From Candidatus Poseidoniales archaeon (GTDB lineage Archaea; Thermoplasmatota; Poseidoniia; Poseidoniales; Thalassarchaeaceae), in NCBI GenBank assembly GCA_022447885.1, contig JAKUTA010000089.1, positions 1-5,741 of the forward strand: 5,741 nucleotides of DNA, in the 5' to 3' direction. Positions 4,914-5,741 of this stretch are shown piece after piece. A program made the position numbers and the translations under genes. Under the pieces are notes generated by a model. The model did no database searches and was not told where the DNA came from. It saw only the letters and a list, made by a program, of their open reading frames with translations. Each line of letters starts with the position of its first letter. Positions within the stretch are counted from its first letter, which is position 1.

Positions 4914-5602
4914 CCATACATCGGGTTGAATTCGACCTTGACCGAGCGATTCTCTTCGAGCCGGTCGATCAACTCCTGCTTTATGCCGCCGACCTTGAGA
5001 TCCGCTTCGCGACACATGTCCTTCAACTGGCTGCAGTTCAGGTCGTTCAGGTCATGACGCGTTCGCTTCTCTGAATTCGAGTGGTGTTTCTCCAGACGAG
5101 CGATCAACTCCTGTTTACGGCCGCCGACCTTGAGACCGGCTTGGCCCAGCAGGCCCTTCAGTTCCTTGACCACCAGGATGTTCAGGTCCTTGCGTGGCTG
5201 CTCGCGTGCGGGTGCAGGATTTGGGAGAGTGCCGAGTTCGGCGGAGGGGTGGGTCTTGGAGTTCCTCTGCCGGAAGTTGTTTCTCCTCTCTTTGATGGCG
5301 TTTCTCCTCTTTTCCATCAGGTCGAACGGAATCGGATCGCCTCGTGCCCAGCCGGGTTCGTGCTCCTGAACCCAGATCACGGTCGCCCATTCACAGATGT
5401 CGTAGCCTCCGGAGAGAATGCCGCTGCGCTTGATGTAGCCTACCTTCACGATGTCCTTGTCCTTTGACAGCACGTTGCCCAGCTGCTGGCTGGTGGTGCC
5501 GTGGCGCATGGTGCTGTTGATGTGCTCCAGGATCTCCGCTGTGTTTCGCGGGCGGTCTGATAGGAATTTCTTGATATTCTCTCGGATTCGTACTGTCTTC
5601 AT
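4910..5602 (-). CDS. Winged-helix protein with two C-terminal SAP domains
   Basis: The 230-residue product has three parts. Residues 1-73 (MKTVRIRENIKKFLSDRP start) look like a winged helix-turn-helix DNA-binding domain: helices with NTAEILEHIN and TTSQQLGNVLSK, then a wing leading to GGYDICEWA. Residues 74-140 are a charged, probably disordered linker rich in Arg, Asn and Pro. Residues about 143-172 and 186-216 are two SAP motifs (LKGLLGQAGLKVGGRKQELIARL and LKDMCREADLKVGGIKQELIDRL), helix-turn-helix units that bind AT-rich or scaffold DNA in eukaryotes. The SAP copies share LKVGG-KQELI-RLE and are very similar in DNA. A DNA-binding or chromatin-organising role is likely by domain content, but no specific function is known. 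The start at 5602 is fixed by GGAGGAGG 7 nt upstream. The gene stands alone and converges on the TerB-like gene. Confidence 0.8.
   Translation of the reverse strand: MKTVRIRENIKKFLSDRPRNTAEILEHINSTMRHGTTSQQLGNVLSKDKDIVKVGYIKRSGILSGGYDICEWATVIWVQEHEPGWARGDPIPFDLMEKRRNAIKERRNNFRQRNSKTHPSAELGTLPNPAPAREQPRKDLNILVVKELKGLLGQAGLKVGGRKQELIARLEKHHSNSEKRTRHDLNDLNCSQLKDMCREADLKVGGIKQELIDRLEENRSVKVEFNPMYG
4966..5135 (-). repeat. Internal duplication encoding the two SAP domains
   Basis: The 35-bp stretch at 4966-5000 matches 5101-5135 at 31 of 35 positions by my count, 135 bp apart and in the same frame. Both encode the LKVGG-KQELI part of a SAP motif. Similarity falls away outside this core. Confidence 0.8.
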
Positions 5603-5609
5603 GCTTCTT

Positions 5610-5617
5610 CCTCCTCC
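5610..5617 (-). promoter_or_regulatory. Strong Shine-Dalgarno sequence of the winged-helix/SAP gene
   Basis: On the minus strand GGAGGAGG lies 7 nt before the ATG at 5602, identical in sequence and spacing to the aldolase site. It decides the start. Confidence 0.8.
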
Positions 5618-5682
5618 TTCAATCAGGTCTCAATATGTGCCGCGTCCAGTGGTCAACGCCGGCTGAACCGATGCACCTATGT

Positions 5683-5696
5683 CGGTGATATAACCG
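5683..5696 (-). promoter_or_regulatory. Probable TATA box of the winged-helix/SAP gene within short inverted repeat
   Basis: Read on the minus strand, CGGTTATATCACCG contains TTATAT flanked by inverted CGGT/ACCG arms. It would place the transcript start near 5665, leaving a leader of roughly 60 nt with the Shine-Dalgarno sequence inside. A weaker AT-rich run at 5633-5640 is too close to the ribosome binding site. I see no other gene from 5603 to the window end. Confidence 0.4.
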
Positions 5697-5741
5697 TTGC
5701 CACAGACGAACGTCGTTAGTTACGGAATGTGACTACTTTAT

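Overview
This GC-rich window (roughly 60% G+C by eye) carries eight protein-coding genes, one running off the left edge. It most resembles a planktonic euryarchaeon of the Marine Group II/III type. I infer this, at about 0.65 confidence, from several things: short gene-tight spacing, TATA-like boxes in AT-rich islands upstream of Shine-Dalgarno sequences, a winged-helix protein with SAP domains, and a mix of eukaryote-like and bacterial-type proteins. No rRNA or other decisive marker is present, so a bacterial source cannot be excluded.

Left part (1-2295). An FAD/NAD(P)-dependent oxidoreductase is truncated by the window start on the minus strand. It diverges from a plus-strand run of moaE, moaC and a class II fructose-1,6-bisphosphatase (GlpX type). 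MoaC and MoaE are two steps of molybdopterin synthesis. The phosphatase is a gluconeogenic enzyme. Two back-to-back stem-loops fill the 39-bp gap between moaC and glpX.

Middle (2297-3286). A perfect 16-bp palindrome lies between the stops of glpX and an oppositely oriented two-gene unit. That unit, read from 3110 down to 2315, encodes a basic protein built almost wholly from six CCHC zinc knuckles, followed 4 bp later by a GDCCVxC-family Cys-rich small protein. An AT-rich divergent promoter region with two inverted repeats separates it from the next gene.

Right part (3287-5741). A class I fructose-bisphosphate aldolase of the animal/bacterial type is followed by a TerB-like protein. This faces a minus-strand gene for a winged-helix protein with two recently duplicated SAP domains. 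The last 139 bp hold that gene's ribosome binding site and a probable TATA box.

Functionally, the aldolase and the phosphatase catalyse consecutive gluconeogenic steps and lie on either side of the zinc-knuckle unit. The least ordinary content is the six-knuckle protein with its GDCCVxC partner, and the winged-helix/double-SAP protein. Both look like nucleic-acid-binding proteins of unknown role.
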